This document shows positions 29,140-41,372 of a stretch of 64,000 nt of DNA, one piece after another. Position 1 is the first letter of the stretch; the number at the start of each line of letters is the position of its first letter. This DNA is from Pseudomonas helmanticensis (lineage in GTDB: Bacteria; Pseudomonadota; Gammaproteobacteria; Pseudomonadales; Pseudomonadaceae). Position numbers and translations under genes: made by a program. The notes under the pieces are model-generated. The model worked only from the letters and a program-made list of their open reading frames with translations, was not told where the DNA came from and made no database searches. The stretch is from contig NZ_FXUY01000002.1 in assembly GCF_900182985.1 (NCBI RefSeq), forward strand, positions 2,501 to 66,500, read 5' to 3'.

Positions 29140-29175
29140 CGCAATTGACTTCCTGTTGGCTCATCACGACTATAG
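29140..29175 (+). promoter_or_regulatory. Possible panB promoter
   Basis: TTGACT (29142-29147) is followed by GACTAT at 17 bp spacing, with an overlapping TATAGG. This is the best sigma70-like match in the ~300 bp before panB. The rest of that stretch (29020-29317) shows no gene. Confidence 0.4.
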
Positions 29176-29317
29176 GCGTCCCGCTGCCGCCAACCCGGCA
29201 CATACGGGCGCAATCCAGGCCTTATAAGCACGACAAAAGAGCGTGCGCCTGAGTAGATGAAGAATCACGCGCGTTACTCGCAGTAGTTTCCAGAGCGCCT
29301 GAACGAGGATTTTTTAC

Positions 29318-30118
29318 ATGCCAGCCATCACCCTGACCACGCTCCAGAGCCTCAAGCAGAAAGGTGAAAAGATCACCATGCTGACTTGCTATGACGCGAC
29401 CTTCGCCCAAGCCTGCAACGAAGCTGGTGTCGAAGTGCTGCTGGTGGGCGACTCCCTCGGCATGGTCCTGCAAGGTCATGACAGCACTTTGCCGGTGACC
29501 ACCGCAGAAATGGCCTACCACACCGCCAGCGTCAAACGCGGCAACACCGACGCGCTGATCCTCGCCGACCTGCCCTTCATGGCCAACGCCACCCTCGAAC
29601 AAACCATGAGCAACAGCGCCATGCTGATGCAGGCCGGCGCGCACATGATCAAGGTCGAAGGTCAGTTGTGGCTGGCCGAGTCGATCCGTCTGCTCGCCGA
29701 ACGCGGTGTGCCGGTCTGCGCGCACATGGGCCTGACCCCGCAAGCGGTGAACATTCTCGGCGGCTATAAAGTGCAGGGCCGCAACGAGAACCAGGCGCGG
29801 CAGATGCGTGCCGATGCGATCTCGCTGGAACAGGCCGGCGCGGCGATGCTGCTGCTCGAATGCGTACCGAGCGAACTGGCCGCAGAAATCAGTCAGGCAG
29901 TGAAGATCCCGGTCATCGGCATCGGCGCCGGTAACGCCACCGACGGTCAGGTGCTGGTACTGCACGACATGCTCGGCCTGTCGATCACTGGCCGCGTACC
30001 AAAATTCGTCAAGAACTTCATGCACGGCCAGGACAGCATCCAGTCCGCACTGAAGGCTTACGTCAGCGAAGTCAAAGCCACCACGTTCCCTGGTATCGAA
30101 CACGGATTCTCTGCATGA
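29318..30118 (+). CDS. panB: 3-methyl-2-oxobutanoate hydroxymethyltransferase
   Basis: PanB makes ketopantoate from 2-ketoisovalerate (a product of the ilv pathway encoded earlier in the window) and methylene-tetrahydrofolate. The 266-residue product shows [14 protein letters not shown], the metal site [15 protein letters not shown], and [21 protein letters not shown]. The start codon follows GAGG. Its stop overlaps the panC start by four bases. Confidence 0.97.
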   Translation: MPAITLTTLQSLKQKGEKITMLTCYDATFAQACNEAGVEVLLVGDSLGMVLQGHDSTLPVTTAEMAYHTASVKRGNTDALILADLPFMANATLEQTMSNSAMLMQAGAHMIKVEGQLWLAESIRLLAERGVPVCAHMGLTPQAVNILGGYKVQGRNENQARQMRADAISLEQAGAAMLLLECVPSELAAEISQAVKIPVIGIGAGNATDGQVLVLHDMLGLSITGRVPKFVKNFMHGQDSIQSALKAYVSEVKATTFPGIEHGFSA

Positions 30119-30975
30119 ACACCGTAAAAACCGTACGCGAACTGCGCGCCGCCGTCGCCCGCGCGCGCAAAGAAGGCAAGCGCATCGGCTTCGTGCCGAC
30201 CATGGGCAACCTGCACAGCGGCCATGTTGCGCTGGTGACCAAAGCCACCCAACGCGTGGACTTCGTCGTCGCGAGTATTTTCGTCAACCCGCTGCAATTC
30301 GGCGCCGGCGAAGACCTCGACAAGTACCCTCGTACCCTCGCAGCCGATCAGGAAAAACTTCTTGAAGCCGGTTGCTCCCTGCTGTTCGCGCCGACGGTCG
30401 AGGAAATGTACCCCGACGGCATGGCCGGGCAGACCCGGGTCAGCGTGCCGCAACTGTCCGAAGGCCTCTGCGGCGCCAGTCGTCCGGGGCACTTCGAAGG
30501 TGTCGCGACGGTGGTCAGCAAGCTGTTCAACATGGTCCAGCCGGATCTGGCGATTTTCGGCCAGAAGGATTATCAGCAACTGGCGGTCATCCGCGCGTTG
30601 GTGCATGACCTGAACATGCCGATCCAGATCATTGGCGAGCCGACCGTACGCGCTGCCGACGGCCTGGCGCTGTCGTCGCGCAACGGCTTCCTCAATGAGG
30701 AGCAACGCGCGGTGGCTCCGGTGGTCTATCGCTCGCTGAGCAACATTGCCGAGTCGATCAAGCAAGGCGAACGCGACTTCCCGGCGCTGATCAACGCTCA
30801 GTTGCAACAACTCGAAGCCGCTGGCCTGCGTCCGGATTACCTGGAAATCCGTCACGCCCTGACCTTGCGTCCGGCGACGGCTGAAGACCGTGACCTGGTG
30901 ATTCTGGTGGCCGCGTTCCTCGGCACTACACGGTTGATCGACAACCTGCACCTGAATCTCGATACCTCGGTTTAA
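30115..30975 (+). CDS. panC: Pantothenate synthetase
   Basis: PanC condenses pantoate and beta-alanine with ATP. The 286-residue protein has the HIGH-like motif [13 protein letters not shown] and the KMSKS-like [10 protein letters not shown] near residue 185, along with FGQKDYQQL. It is translationally coupled to panB (ATGA overlap). The pathway partner panD lies 150 bp further on, beyond a REP doublet. Confidence 0.97.
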   Translation: MNTVKTVRELRAAVARARKEGKRIGFVPTMGNLHSGHVALVTKATQRVDFVVASIFVNPLQFGAGEDLDKYPRTLAADQEKLLEAGCSLLFAPTVEEMYPDGMAGQTRVSVPQLSEGLCGASRPGHFEGVATVVSKLFNMVQPDLAIFGQKDYQQLAVIRALVHDLNMPIQIIGEPTVRAADGLALSSRNGFLNEEQRAVAPVVYRSLSNIAESIKQGERDFPALINAQLQQLEAAGLRPDYLEIRHALTLRPATAEDRDLVILVAAFLGTTRLIDNLHLNLDTSV

Positions 30976-30984
30976 CGGCAAGAT

Positions 30985-31055
30985 CAAAAGATCGCAGCCT
31001 GCGGCAGCTCCTACCTATTCGCTCTGTAGGAGCTGCCGCAGGCTGCGATCTTTTG
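30985..31055. repeat. Inverted REP doublet, family A, reverse arrangement
   Basis: The arms CAAAAGATCGCAGCCTGCGG and its inverse face with the GTAGGAG ends innermost, separated by ~11 bp. This is opposite to the layout at 6587, and the product is one long near-perfect palindrome between panC and panD. Confidence 0.9.
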
Positions 31056-31125
31056 CGTTGTATTGCCGGCCCCAAAGCCTTCGGGCACACTGCCCGCCGT
31101 TCGATTCCAACCCGGGAAACCCCTC

Positions 31126-31506
31126 ATGCACGCGATCATGCTCAAGGCCAAACTGCACCGCGCCGAAGTCACTCATGCGGTGCTCGACTACGAAGGTTCG
31201 TGCGCCATCGATGGCGAATGGCTGGACTTGTCTGGCATCCGTGAATACGAGCAGATCCAGATTTACAACGTCGACAACGGCGAGCGTTTCACCACCTACG
31301 CAATCCGTGGCGAAGAAGGCTCGCGGATGATCTCGGTCAACGGCGCCGCCGCGCACAAGGCCAAGGTCGGCGACCGGGTGATCATCTGCGCCTACGCCCA
31401 CTACAGCGAAGCGGAGCTGGTCAATTTCAAGCCGCGCATGCTCTACATGGCCCCGGGCAATGAGCTGAGCCATACCAGCAATGCCATCCCGGTTCAGCTC
31501 GCCTGA
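31126..31506 (+). CDS. panD: Aspartate 1-decarboxylase
   Basis: PanD makes beta-alanine for pantothenate. The 126-residue proenzyme has the self-cleavage site Gly24-Ser25 in YEGSCAID; cleavage gives the pyruvoyl cofactor at Ser25. The start at 31126 gives the standard length and correct processing position; upstream in-frame sequence to 31063 is not conserved. Confidence 0.97.
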   Translation: MHAIMLKAKLHRAEVTHAVLDYEGSCAIDGEWLDLSGIREYEQIQIYNVDNGERFTTYAIRGEEGSRMISVNGAAAHKAKVGDRVIICAYAHYSEAELVNFKPRMLYMAPGNELSHTSNAIPVQLA

Positions 31507-31737
31507 TCGCGTTATCGCCCCGCTCACCCTCCGTTGGTCGGCCAGTTCCCGCTCTCGATGTTAAAAAAGTACAGGGATCTGGTCAGACAAAGTCAAGACA
31601 GAACGCAGCGCGAGGTTTACTGTATTCGCCCTGTGTCCAGAAATCGTGTCGACACAGTTGGCCCCACGCCCAAACATGGCGTGTCGTGGCTGTTCAGTGT
31701 TCAAAAGGCCGTTCAAGTAAAAAGGAAAACCGCAGCG

Positions 31738-33402
31738 ATGGCGTACTACCGCACTCCTCACGACGTTACCGCTCTGCCCGCCTGGCAAGCGTTGAAAGAT
31801 CACCGCCAAGCCATGCAGGATTTCAGCATGCGCGAAGCCTTCAACGCCGATCCGCAGCGCTTCAATCAGTTCACCCTCAGCAGTTGCGGACTGTTTCTCG
31901 ATTATTCGAAGAATTTGATCAACGCCGAGACCCGCAATCTGCTGGTGGGTCTGGCCAATGAAGTCGATCTGAAGGGCGCAATCAAAGCGCTGTTCGACGG
32001 CGAAATCGTCAACTCGTCCGAAGGCCGCCCGGCGCTGCACACCGCCCTGCGCCGCCCGGTGGGCGACAAGCTGTCGGTCAACGGCGTCAACGTGATGCCG
32101 GAAGTCCACAAGGTGCTCAACCAGATCACCGATCTGGTCGGGCGCATTCATGACGGTCTGTGGCGTGGCTACACCGAGAAGCCGATCACCGACGTGGTCA
32201 ATATCGGCATCGGTGGCTCGTTCCTCGGCCCTGAGCTGGTCTCCGAAGCGTTGTTGTCGTACGCGCAGAAAGGCGTGCGTTGCCACTATCTGGCGAACAT
32301 CGACGGCAGCGAGTTCCACGAACTGACGCAAAAACTGCGTGCCGAAACTACGCTGTTCATCGTTTCGTCGAAGTCCTTCAACACCCTCGAAACCCTGAAA
32401 AACGCTCAGGCCGCACGTGCCTGGTACCTGGCGCAGGGCGGTTCGGAAGCCGAGCTGTATCGTCACTTCATCGCCGTTTCGAGCAACAACGCCGCTGCCG
32501 TGGCGTTCGGTATCCGCGAAGAAAACATCTTCCCGATGTGGGACTGGGTTGGCGGTCGTTATTCGCTGTGGTCGGCGATCGGTTTGCCAATTGCTCTGGC
32601 CATCGGCATGTCCAACTTCAAGGAACTGCTGTCCGGTGCCTACACCATGGACCAGCATTTCCAGACCGCGCCGTTCGAACAGAACATGCCGGTGCTGCTG
32701 GCGTTGCTCGGTGTCTGGTACGGCAACTTCTGGGGCGCGCAAAGCCACGCGATCCTGCCGTACGACCACTACCTGCGCAACATCACCAAGCACTTGCAAC
32801 AGCTGGACATGGAATCCAACGGCAAGAGCGTGCGTCAGGACGGCACCGCCGTATCGACCGATACCGGTCCGGTGATCTGGGGCGGCGTCGGCTGCAACGG
32901 TCAGCACGCCTACCACCAGTTGCTGCATCAAGGTACCCAACTGATTCCGGCCGACTTCATCGTGCCGATCGTCAGCTTCAACCCGGTCTCCGACCACCAC
33001 CAGTGGCTGTACGCCAACTGTCTGTCGCAGAGCCAGGCGCTGATGCTCGGCAAGACCTTGCCGGAAGCCGAGCAAGAGTTGCGCGACAAGGGCATGAGCG
33101 AAGAGCAGGTGCACAAACTCGCACCGCACAAGGTGATCCCGGGCAACCGTCCGAGCAACACCCTGGTGGTTGAACGCATCAGCCCGCGTCGTCTCGGCGC
33201 ACTGGTGGCAATGTATGAGCACAAAGTGTTCGTGCAAAGCGTGGTCTGGGGCATCAACGCCTTCGACCAGTGGGGCGTGGAACTGGGCAAGGAACTGGGC
33301 AAAGGCGTCTACAACCGCCTGGTCGGCAGCGATGAAAGCAACGCTGACGATCCGTCCACTCAGGGCCTGATCAACTACTTCCGCGGTCGTCACCGCGGTT
33401 GA
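31738..33402 (+). CDS. pgi: Glucose-6-phosphate isomerase
   Basis: Pgi interconverts glucose-6-phosphate and fructose-6-phosphate. The 554-residue enzyme has the motifs [34 protein letters not shown], and the C-terminal [16 protein letters not shown]. The start at 31738 (MAYYRTPHD) gives normal length; an open frame continues upstream to 31534 but is not part of the family. The ~230-bp gap after panD holds its promoter, not clearly identified. Confidence 0.97.
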   Translation: MAYYRTPHDVTALPAWQALKDHRQAMQDFSMREAFNADPQRFNQFTLSSCGLFLDYSKNLINAETRNLLVGLANEVDLKGAIKALFDGEIVNSSEGRPALHTALRRPVGDKLSVNGVNVMPEVHKVLNQITDLVGRIHDGLWRGYTEKPITDVVNIGIGGSFLGPELVSEALLSYAQKGVRCHYLANIDGSEFHELTQKLRAETTLFIVSSKSFNTLETLKNAQAARAWYLAQGGSEAELYRHFIAVSSNNAAAVAFGIREENIFPMWDWVGGRYSLWSAIGLPIALAIGMSNFKELLSGAYTMDQHFQTAPFEQNMPVLLALLGVWYGNFWGAQSHAILPYDHYLRNITKHLQQLDMESNGKSVRQDGTAVSTDTGPVIWGGVGCNGQHAYHQLLHQGTQLIPADFIVPIVSFNPVSDHHQWLYANCLSQSQALMLGKTLPEAEQELRDKGMSEEQVHKLAPHKVIPGNRPSNTLVVERISPRRLGALVAMYEHKVFVQSVVWGINAFDQWGVELGKELGKGVYNRLVGSDESNADDPSTQGLINYFRGRHRG

Positions 33403-33462
33403 TTGGATGGCTCGGCCCACAGGCTTTGGCTCAACCCAAATCCTTTGGGCACAGAGATCCTT

Positions 33463-33552
33463 TGTAGGAGTGAGCCTGCTCGCGATAGCGGTGTATCAGT
33501 CAGCGTTGATGTTGAATGACACACCGCTATCGCGAGCAGGCTCACTCCTACA
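33463..33552. repeat. Inverted REP doublet, family C (GTAGGAGTGAGCCTGCTCGCGATAGCGGTG)
   Basis: Arms of ~32 bp face with GTAGGAG outermost and are near perfect inverted copies. The element lies between pgi and acsB. Confidence 0.9.
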
Positions 33553-33665
33553 GTTGTTTTAGGGGGGCATTTATCAGGCTCAGTCATCAGGTTACCTATC
33601 CGGCTTGAACCCTTTGCACTCTCGGCGCATCTTTATTCTTCGCACAACAAGAATAAGGAACCGTC

Positions 33666-35603
<1,938 letters not shown>

Positions 35604-35654
35604 CACTTCGGGCGCGGCCAACCGGTCGCGCCCGCCCATCTTCACAGAGTGGTC

Positions 35655-36527
35655 ATGGAATTCATCCGCAGTCGCATCGAACAGCAACTCATGAGCCTGA
35701 CCGGGTTGTCCCTCGGCCAACTCGACCTGGAAAATCCCAAGGGCGATCCCGGCCTGTTCGGCCCCGACTCGATCAGTTGGCAGGTGCACGGCGATTTCAG
35801 CAGCATGTTGATCGGCGGCATCAGCGCATTATTGCTGCAAGCCCTGCATCCACTAGCGCTGGCTGGGGTTTGGGATCATTCGAACTTTCGCCAGGACATG
35901 CTCGGACGCTTGCGCCGCACCAGTCAGTTTGTCTCCGGCACCACGTTTGGCTCCAGGCGTGATGCCGACTGGTTGATCGAGAAAGTCCGCACCATTCACC
36001 TGCAAGTGGTCGGCACCGCGCCGGATGGCCGACCTTATGCGGCGAGCGATCCGGACCTGCTGACGTGGGTGCACGTGGCCGAGGTCAGCAACTTTCTCGG
36101 CGCCCATTTACGTTATCGCAATCCGCAGTTGTCCGTTTCGGATCAGGATCGTTACTACGCGGAAATCGCCGTGGTCGCCGAACGTCTGGGCGCACGCGAT
36201 GTGCCCAAGTCGCGGCTGGCTGTGGCCGAATATCTGCAAGGCATGCGCCCACAGTTGCTGTGCGATGGCCGCAGCCGTGAAGTCTTGCGCCTGTTATTGG
36301 CCGCGCCGGCGCCGAGTGCTCTGGCGCGACCGTTTGGCGATCTGATGATGAAGGCGGGGATTGATCTGCTGCCGGACTGGGCCAGCGACATGCTTGATGT
36401 CCGCCAGAGCTCGTTGCAACGTCAACTGATTCGCGCCAGCGTCAAACGCAGCGCGCCCATGCTGCGCTGGGCGATGCGCAATGGCTCGGTGCAACGTGCC
36501 AAACGCCGGATGGGTTTGATCACCTGA
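35655..36527 (+). CDS. MpaB-like/DUF2236 family protein, probable oxygenase fold
   Basis: The 290-residue product has the DUF2236 core: GGISALLLQALHPLALAGVWDHS and the histidine-containing TWVHVAEVSNFL. The family includes the rubber oxygenase Lcp and MpaB, which bind haem b through conserved histidines. Members in Pseudomonas are uncharacterised, so the substrate is unknown. The ATG at 35655 is chosen over a GTG at 35649 because only the former has a purine-rich box at proper spacing. It is 51 bp from acsB and could be cotranscribed. Confidence 0.8.
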   Translation: MEFIRSRIEQQLMSLTGLSLGQLDLENPKGDPGLFGPDSISWQVHGDFSSMLIGGISALLLQALHPLALAGVWDHSNFRQDMLGRLRRTSQFVSGTTFGSRRDADWLIEKVRTIHLQVVGTAPDGRPYAASDPDLLTWVHVAEVSNFLGAHLRYRNPQLSVSDQDRYYAEIAVVAERLGARDVPKSRLAVAEYLQGMRPQLLCDGRSREVLRLLLAAPAPSALARPFGDLMMKAGIDLLPDWASDMLDVRQSSLQRQLIRASVKRSAPMLRWAMRNGSVQRAKRRMGLIT

Positions 36528-36530
36528 AAG

Positions 36531-36607
36531 CATCGCGAGCAGGCTCACTCCTACAGGAGATTCGTATGCAACATAACTCCCTTGTAGGAGTGAGCCTGCT
36601 CGCGATG
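36531..36607. repeat. Inverted REP doublet, family C, reverse arrangement
   Basis: ATCGCGAGCAGGCTCACTCC and its inverse face with GTAGGAG ends innermost. It begins a few bases after the DUF2236 stop codon. Confidence 0.88.
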
Positions 36608-36675
36608 GTAGCCACTCGATCGCTCGCCAAGCTGATAAACTCCCGCGCCCCCATTCTCTCCAGCAAGGCGCATGC

Positions 36676-37692
36676 ATGTCTTCCTTGAATCAGGCGCTGC
36701 GCGCCGCCCTCGATCAACGCCAGGATTTGCTGGCCGAGCTGCACCGCCAGGGCACCGATTGCTATCGGCTGTTCCACGGCAGCCAGGAAGGCGCCGGCGG
36801 TCTGACCATCGACCGCTACGGTCCGCAATTGCTGGTGCAGAGCTTTCACCAGACGCTGGAGCGTGACGAACTGCTGCAATTGCACGGCATGGTCAACCAG
36901 ACCCTGGGCCTGGAAACCCTGCTGGTCTACAACGACCGCTCCCGTGGCAATTCGCGCATTGATCGTGAAGACAGCGTCTATAAAGCCGACGACGCGGCGC
37001 TGGCCGATCTCGTCGGTCACGAATGGGGCCTGAATTATCGCGTGCGCGGACGCCACGCCGGACAGGATCCGTTGCTGTTCCTCGACCTGCGCAACACGCG
37101 CGGCTGGGTCAAGGATCACGCCAAAGGCAAAAGCGTACTCAACCTGTTCGCCTACACCTGTGGCGTTGGCCTCAGTGCGGCAGCCGGTGGCGCGCGTGAG
37201 GTGTGCAACCTGGACTTCGCCGAAGGCAACCTGGCGGTCGGTCGCGAGAACGGTCTGCTCAACCCGCAATTGCCCGAGATGCAATTCATCCAGTCCGATT
37301 ACTTCCCGGCGATCCGCCAACTCGCCGGCCTGCCGATCAGTCAGCGCCGCGGGCAGAAGCTGCCGAGTTATCAACGCCTCGATCAGCGTCAATACGATCT
37401 GGTGCTGCTCGATCCTCCGGCCTGGGCCAAAAGCGCGTTCGGCACCGTCGACTTGCTGCGCGACTATCAGAGCCTGCTCAAGCCAGCGCTGCTGACCACC
37501 GCCGACAATGGCGTGCTGATCTGCTGCAACAACCTGGCGAAAGTCAGCATGGACGACTGGCGCGAACAAGTCCTGCGCTGCGCCGAAAAGGCTGGCCGCC
37601 CGGTGCGTGAGTGGAGTGTGATGACCCCGGGTGCGGACTTCCCATCCATGGATCAGCAACCGCCACTGAAAACCCTGATCCTGCAGCTATAA
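36676..37692 (+). CDS. RlmI-like class I SAM-dependent RNA methyltransferase
   Basis: The 338-residue product belongs to the COG1092 family. The SAM-binding motif is LNLFAYTCGVGLSAAAGGA and the motif IV region is LVLLDPPAWAKS. The second half has NNLAKVSMDDW. The N-terminus is a shortened EEHEE-type domain; a recognisable PUA domain is not seen, unlike RlmI. 23S rRNA cytosine methylation is the family activity but the target is inferred. REP doublets flank it on both sides. Confidence 0.82.
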   Translation: MSSLNQALRAALDQRQDLLAELHRQGTDCYRLFHGSQEGAGGLTIDRYGPQLLVQSFHQTLERDELLQLHGMVNQTLGLETLLVYNDRSRGNSRIDREDSVYKADDAALADLVGHEWGLNYRVRGRHAGQDPLLFLDLRNTRGWVKDHAKGKSVLNLFAYTCGVGLSAAAGGAREVCNLDFAEGNLAVGRENGLLNPQLPEMQFIQSDYFPAIRQLAGLPISQRRGQKLPSYQRLDQRQYDLVLLDPPAWAKSAFGTVDLLRDYQSLLKPALLTTADNGVLICCNNLAKVSMDDWREQVLRCAEKAGRPVREWSVMTPGADFPSMDQQPPLKTLILQL

Positions 37693-37701
37693 GAAGATCC
37701 C

Positions 37702-37787
37702 TGTAGGAGCTGCCGAAGGCTGCGATCTTTTGATTTTGTCTTTTTTAAAACAAGATCAAAAGATCGCAGCCTTCGGCAGCTCCTACA
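37702..37787. repeat. Inverted REP doublet, family A (GTAGGAGCTGCCGAAGGC)
   Basis: Two ~30-bp arms face with GTAGGAG outermost and an A/T-rich centre. The element lies ten bases after the methyltransferase stop codon. Confidence 0.9.
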
Positions 37788-37890
37788 CAGTCGTGCATAT
37801 TTCCAGACAAATCTGAACAATCCTGACCCAAGCGATGTACTTCGGAACCAGAATCGCGTGCCATACTCCAAGGCACTCCGATTCAGACAG

Positions 37891-40842
37891 ATGAAGCCGC
37901 ACATGCCCAAAGGATTGATTCGCGCAATAGGCGCCTTGTTGACTGCTCTGGCCCTTTACAGCCTGCTGGGGTTTCTGATTTTGCCGGGCATTGCCCTGCG
38001 CGTGGCCAACCAGCAACTGGCTAACTACGCCACGGTGCCGGCACACATCCAGCGCATCGAGCTCAACCCGTTCAGCCTTGAGGTCACCCTGTGGGGTCTG
38101 GTCATTGGTGAGCCGGGCAAGGAGCAGGTCGGTTTCGAACGCCTTTACGCCAACCTGCAAATCGACAGCCTGTGGACAAAAGCGCTACACCTGTCCGACA
38201 TCGAGCTGGACAAACCGAAGAGCGAAATTCTCTTCGCCAAAGACGGCAAGCTCAACCTGCTCGGCCTGTTCAATGTACCGCCAAGCGAACCGACACCGAC
38301 CGATCCGAACGCCAAACCCTTCCCGCTGCGCATCGACAACATCAAACTCGCCGGCGGCGTCGTGCACTTCCAGGATGTGCGTCCCAGCGAGCCCATCGAA
38401 TTCCTCTACGACGACTTGAGCTTCGAGCTGAAAAACCTCAGCACCTTGCCCGAAGACAGCGCCGACATGACTCTGGTCGCCATCGGCCCTGCGGGCGGGC
38501 GGATCGACTGGAGCGGTAATTTCAGCCTGATCCCGTTCACCTCCGAAGGCACCCTGAAAGTCACCGACGGCAAGATGAAAGCGTTCTGGCCTTACGTGCG
38601 CGACTCCGTGCCGCTGGTGCTCGAAGACGGCGTGATCAGCCTCAGCACTGAATACAAACTCAATCTGTCGAAACAAACCGAACTGCTGCTGAACAACGTC
38701 GCGGTGAGCATCGCGCCTTTCGCGATCAAGGCTCCGGACGGGCGCCAGCTGGCGAAACTCGAACGCCTCGACGTCAGCGAAACCAGCGTTGACCTGGCCA
38801 AACAGCAGGTAGTGGTCGGCAAGATCCGCAGCCAGAAACTCGAAACCTGGGCCGCGCTGGAAGCCGACGGCCAACTGGACTGGCAAAAACTGTTCGCCAG
38901 CCAACCGTCGAAACCCGCCGCCAAAGCTGCTGCCGAACCGGCCAGTACACCGGCCGCCGCAGATTCGCCGAAAGCCGAACCGACAGCGCCGAGCAAACCG
39001 TGGCAGGTACTGCTCAAAGACGTGCAGTTGCGCAACTACACCGTCCATTTGGCTGATCGCTCGGCGAATCCGCCGGTGGCGCTGGATATCACGCCGCTGA
39101 ACGTCGACCTGGAGGGTTTCGACAGCCTCAACGGCTCGCCCTTCAAGCTCAAGCTCGAGAGCGGGCTGGGCAAGCAAGGCAAGATCAGCGCCGACGGCAC
39201 GGTCAATCTGGCACCGGTCAACGCTCAGCTCAACGTCAAGACCCAGGACATCGACCTGCGTGTCGCGCAGTCCTACATCAATCCGTTCATTCGCCTGGAA
39301 CTGCGCAGCGGCATGCTCGGCAGTGACCTCAAGGTCAATCTCAAGAGCACCGCACCGTTGGCGCTCAGCGTGACCGGGCGTGCACAGATCGATCAACTGC
39401 ACACCCTCGACACCCTGAAAACCCGCGACTTCCTCAAGTGGCAGCAAGTGGTGGTCGAAGGCCTGAACTATCAACACGGCGACAGCCTGTCGATCGACAA
39501 GGTCAATCTGTTCCAGCCGTATGTGCGCTTCATGATCAACGACGATCGCACCACCAACATCGACGACCTGCTGATCCCGCAGCCCGCCGACGGTGGCGCA
39601 AAAACCGCCGCGGCCAAACCAGCCAGCAAAGACAAGCCGCTGGGCATTCACATTGGCGCTATCGCGATCAATGACGGCTCGGCCAACTTCGCCGACTTCA
39701 GCCTGACACCGAACTTCGCCACTGCCGTGCAGCAACTCAACGGTCAGATCGGCACCATCGACAGCCGTCAGGCGAAACCGGCCAGCGTCGACATCAAAGG
39801 CAAGGTCGACCGTTATGCGCCAGTGACCATCAAGGGCGCGGTCAATCCGTTCGACCCGATGGCCAGCCTCGACATCGCCACCAGTTTCAAACGCGTCGAG
39901 CTGACCACCCTGACCCCCTACTCCGGCAAGTTCGCCGGTTACCGGATCCGCAAGGGCCGGCTCAATCTCGACCTGCATTACCTGATCACCAAGGGCCAGC
40001 TCAAGGCCGAGAACAAAGTGGTGGTCGAGCAACTGCAACTCGGCGAAAAAGTCGACAGCCCGGACGCCGTCAGCCTGCCGCTGAAACTGGCGATCGCCTT
40101 GCTCAAGGACGTCGACGGCAAGATCTCCATCGAATTGCCCGTCACCGGCGACTTGAACAATCCGCAGTTTAGCGTGATGCCGATTGTCTGGCAGACCCTG
40201 CGCAACCTCATTGTCAAAGCCGCTGCAGCACCCTTCAAGATGATTGGCGGGCTGATCAGTGGCGGCGGCTCGGAAGACCTTGGCACCGTGTCGTTTGCGC
40301 CCGGCTCCAGTGACCTGAGCAAAGATGCTGAAGCGGCGCTGGTGAAACTCTCCCAAGCGCTGAAGGAGCGTCCGGCCCTGCGCCTGGAAATCGAAGGCAC
40401 AGCCGCCAAAAGCAGTGACGGACCGTTGCTCGCCGAGCAACGCCTGGAACGTGAATACCAGTACAACTACTACAAGATGCTCCAGCGCCGTGGCGACAAG
40501 GTGCCGGCTCAAGCGTCCTTGCTGCAAGTGCCGGACGGCGAGAAAGGTCCGCTGCTCGAAGGCATTTATCGCACCCGTCTGAAAACCCAGCCACCGGCCG
40601 AATGGAAGGATCTGGGCAAGGAAGAACGTACGGCAAAAATGCGTGAAGGCATCATCCAGTTCTGGAGCAGCAGTGATGTACTGCTGCGTCAGCTCGGTCA
40701 GGACCGCGCCAGCAGCATCAAGGATTATCTGGTCGACAAGGGCCAACTCGCGGATGACCGGGTGTATTTCATCGACGCCAATCTTGGTGAAGCCGAAAGC
40801 GATGGCCGGGTGGTGACGCAAATGCATCTGGATGCCGAATGA
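37891..40842 (+). CDS. Large DUF748/AsmA-like envelope protein
   Basis: The ~983-residue product has one N-terminal membrane anchor (GLIRAIGALLTALALYSLLGF) followed by a long periplasmic part. It contains DUF748 repeats similar to AsmA proteins (LSDIELDKPKSEI, IDNIKLAGGVVHFQD) and a Pro/Ala-rich linker (~345-385). The C-terminal ~190 residues (FAPGSSDLSKDAEAALVKLSQALKERP) resemble an OmpA-type peptidoglycan-binding region. AsmA-like proteins are implicated in phospholipid transport between membranes; a similar role is only inferred. The start is uncertain: ATG at 37891 or 37903. Confidence 0.8.
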   Translation: MKPHMPKGLIRAIGALLTALALYSLLGFLILPGIALRVANQQLANYATVPAHIQRIELNPFSLEVTLWGLVIGEPGKEQVGFERLYANLQIDSLWTKALHLSDIELDKPKSEILFAKDGKLNLLGLFNVPPSEPTPTDPNAKPFPLRIDNIKLAGGVVHFQDVRPSEPIEFLYDDLSFELKNLSTLPEDSADMTLVAIGPAGGRIDWSGNFSLIPFTSEGTLKVTDGKMKAFWPYVRDSVPLVLEDGVISLSTEYKLNLSKQTELLLNNVAVSIAPFAIKAPDGRQLAKLERLDVSETSVDLAKQQVVVGKIRSQKLETWAALEADGQLDWQKLFASQPSKPAAKAAAEPASTPAAADSPKAEPTAPSKPWQVLLKDVQLRNYTVHLADRSANPPVALDITPLNVDLEGFDSLNGSPFKLKLESGLGKQGKISADGTVNLAPVNAQLNVKTQDIDLRVAQSYINPFIRLELRSGMLGSDLKVNLKSTAPLALSVTGRAQIDQLHTLDTLKTRDFLKWQQVVVEGLNYQHGDSLSIDKVNLFQPYVRFMINDDRTTNIDDLLIPQPADGGAKTAAAKPASKDKPLGIHIGAIAINDGSANFADFSLTPNFATAVQQLNGQIGTIDSRQAKPASVDIKGKVDRYAPVTIKGAVNPFDPMASLDIATSFKRVELTTLTPYSGKFAGYRIRKGRLNLDLHYLITKGQLKAENKVVVEQLQLGEKVDSPDAVSLPLKLAIALLKDVDGKISIELPVTGDLNNPQFSVMPIVWQTLRNLIVKAAAAPFKMIGGLISGGGSEDLGTVSFAPGSSDLSKDAEAALVKLSQALKERPALRLEIEGTAAKSSDGPLLAEQRLEREYQYNYYKMLQRRGDKVPAQASLLQVPDGEKGPLLEGIYRTRLKTQPPAEWKDLGKEERTAKMREGIIQFWSSSDVLLRQLGQDRASSIKDYLVDKGQLADDRVYFIDANLGEAESDGRVVTQMHLDAE

Positions 40843-41138
40843 TGAACAGCAAATGGATCGCTGCGCTGGCCCTGACGCTCGCGGCCGGTCACGCATCGGC
40901 GTCCGATACCCTGCGCTGTGGCAGTCAGTTGGTCAGCCTCGGCGACCGTTCCAGCGAAGTCCTGCAGAAGTGCGGCGAACCGGTGGGGCGTGATGTATTG
41001 GGCTACAAGCGCAGCGCCAATCGCCGCGAGGAGTTTCAGGTCGAGGAATGGACGTACGGGCCTAACAACGGCATGTACCAATACCTGCGCTTTGAAGGCA
41101 ATCGACTGCGGCAGATCAACAGCAAACGCGGTAACTGA
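40839..41138 (+). CDS. DUF2845 exported protein
   Basis: The 99-residue product has a signal peptide (KWIAALALTLAAGHASA). The DUF2845 core follows (LRCGSQLVSLGDRSSEVLQKCGEPV), with two cysteines that could form a disulfide. The start overlaps the stop of the DUF748 gene by four bases, so the two are coupled. Periplasmic location is inferred; function is unknown. The next ATG codon is equally possible as start. Confidence 0.85.
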   Translation: MMNSKWIAALALTLAAGHASASDTLRCGSQLVSLGDRSSEVLQKCGEPVGRDVLGYKRSANRREEFQVEEWTYGPNNGMYQYLRFEGNRLRQINSKRGN

Positions 41139-41141
41139 AAG

Positions 41142-41223
41142 AGCAAAAGATCGCAGCCTGCGGCAGCTCCTACATTGGAATGCGTTTCCCTGTAGGAGCT
41201 GCCGCAGGCTGCGATCTTTTGCT
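41142..41223. repeat. Inverted REP doublet, family A, reverse arrangement
   Basis: AGCAAAAGATCGCAGCCTGC and its inverse face with GTAGGAG innermost, starting three bases after the DUF2845 stop. It closely resembles the element at 61543, including the TTGGAAT centre. Confidence 0.9.
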
Positions 41224-41234
41224 TCTAGGAAATA

Positions 41235-41262
41235 GAACAAGCCCCGACACAAGTGGCGGGGC
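41235..41262 (-). terminator. Probable terminator of the BON-domain gene
   Basis: GCCCCG/CGGGGC flanks a ten-base loop. On the minus strand it is followed by TTGTTCTATTT, a weak T-rich tail. It is ~110 bp past the BON gene stop. Confidence 0.55.
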
Positions 41263-41372
41263 CTGTAATGGCTACATCCGTGTAACCGTTCGCATGAACT
41301 CTAAAGTTGCGGCAGACGTATGGCTCGGCCCGTCTGTCGCGCCCTCTCCCGGTCCAGGCGAGAAGTCATGCC

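Noticed and set aside
31534..31737. N-terminal extension of Pgi by 68 residues
   Set aside because: The extension has no similarity to the enzyme family, and the internal ATG gives the standard protein.
31561..33420. 619-codon frame antisense to pgi
   Set aside because: Opposite to a clearly conserved enzyme gene; no motifs.
33590..33640. Heat-shock-like or sigma54-like promoter before acsB
   Set aside because: CTTGAA and GG/GC elements can be found but their spacing does not fit either consensus.
38185..40896. 903-codon frame antisense to the DUF748 gene
   Set aside because: Shadow frame; composition reflects the reverse of the sense codons.
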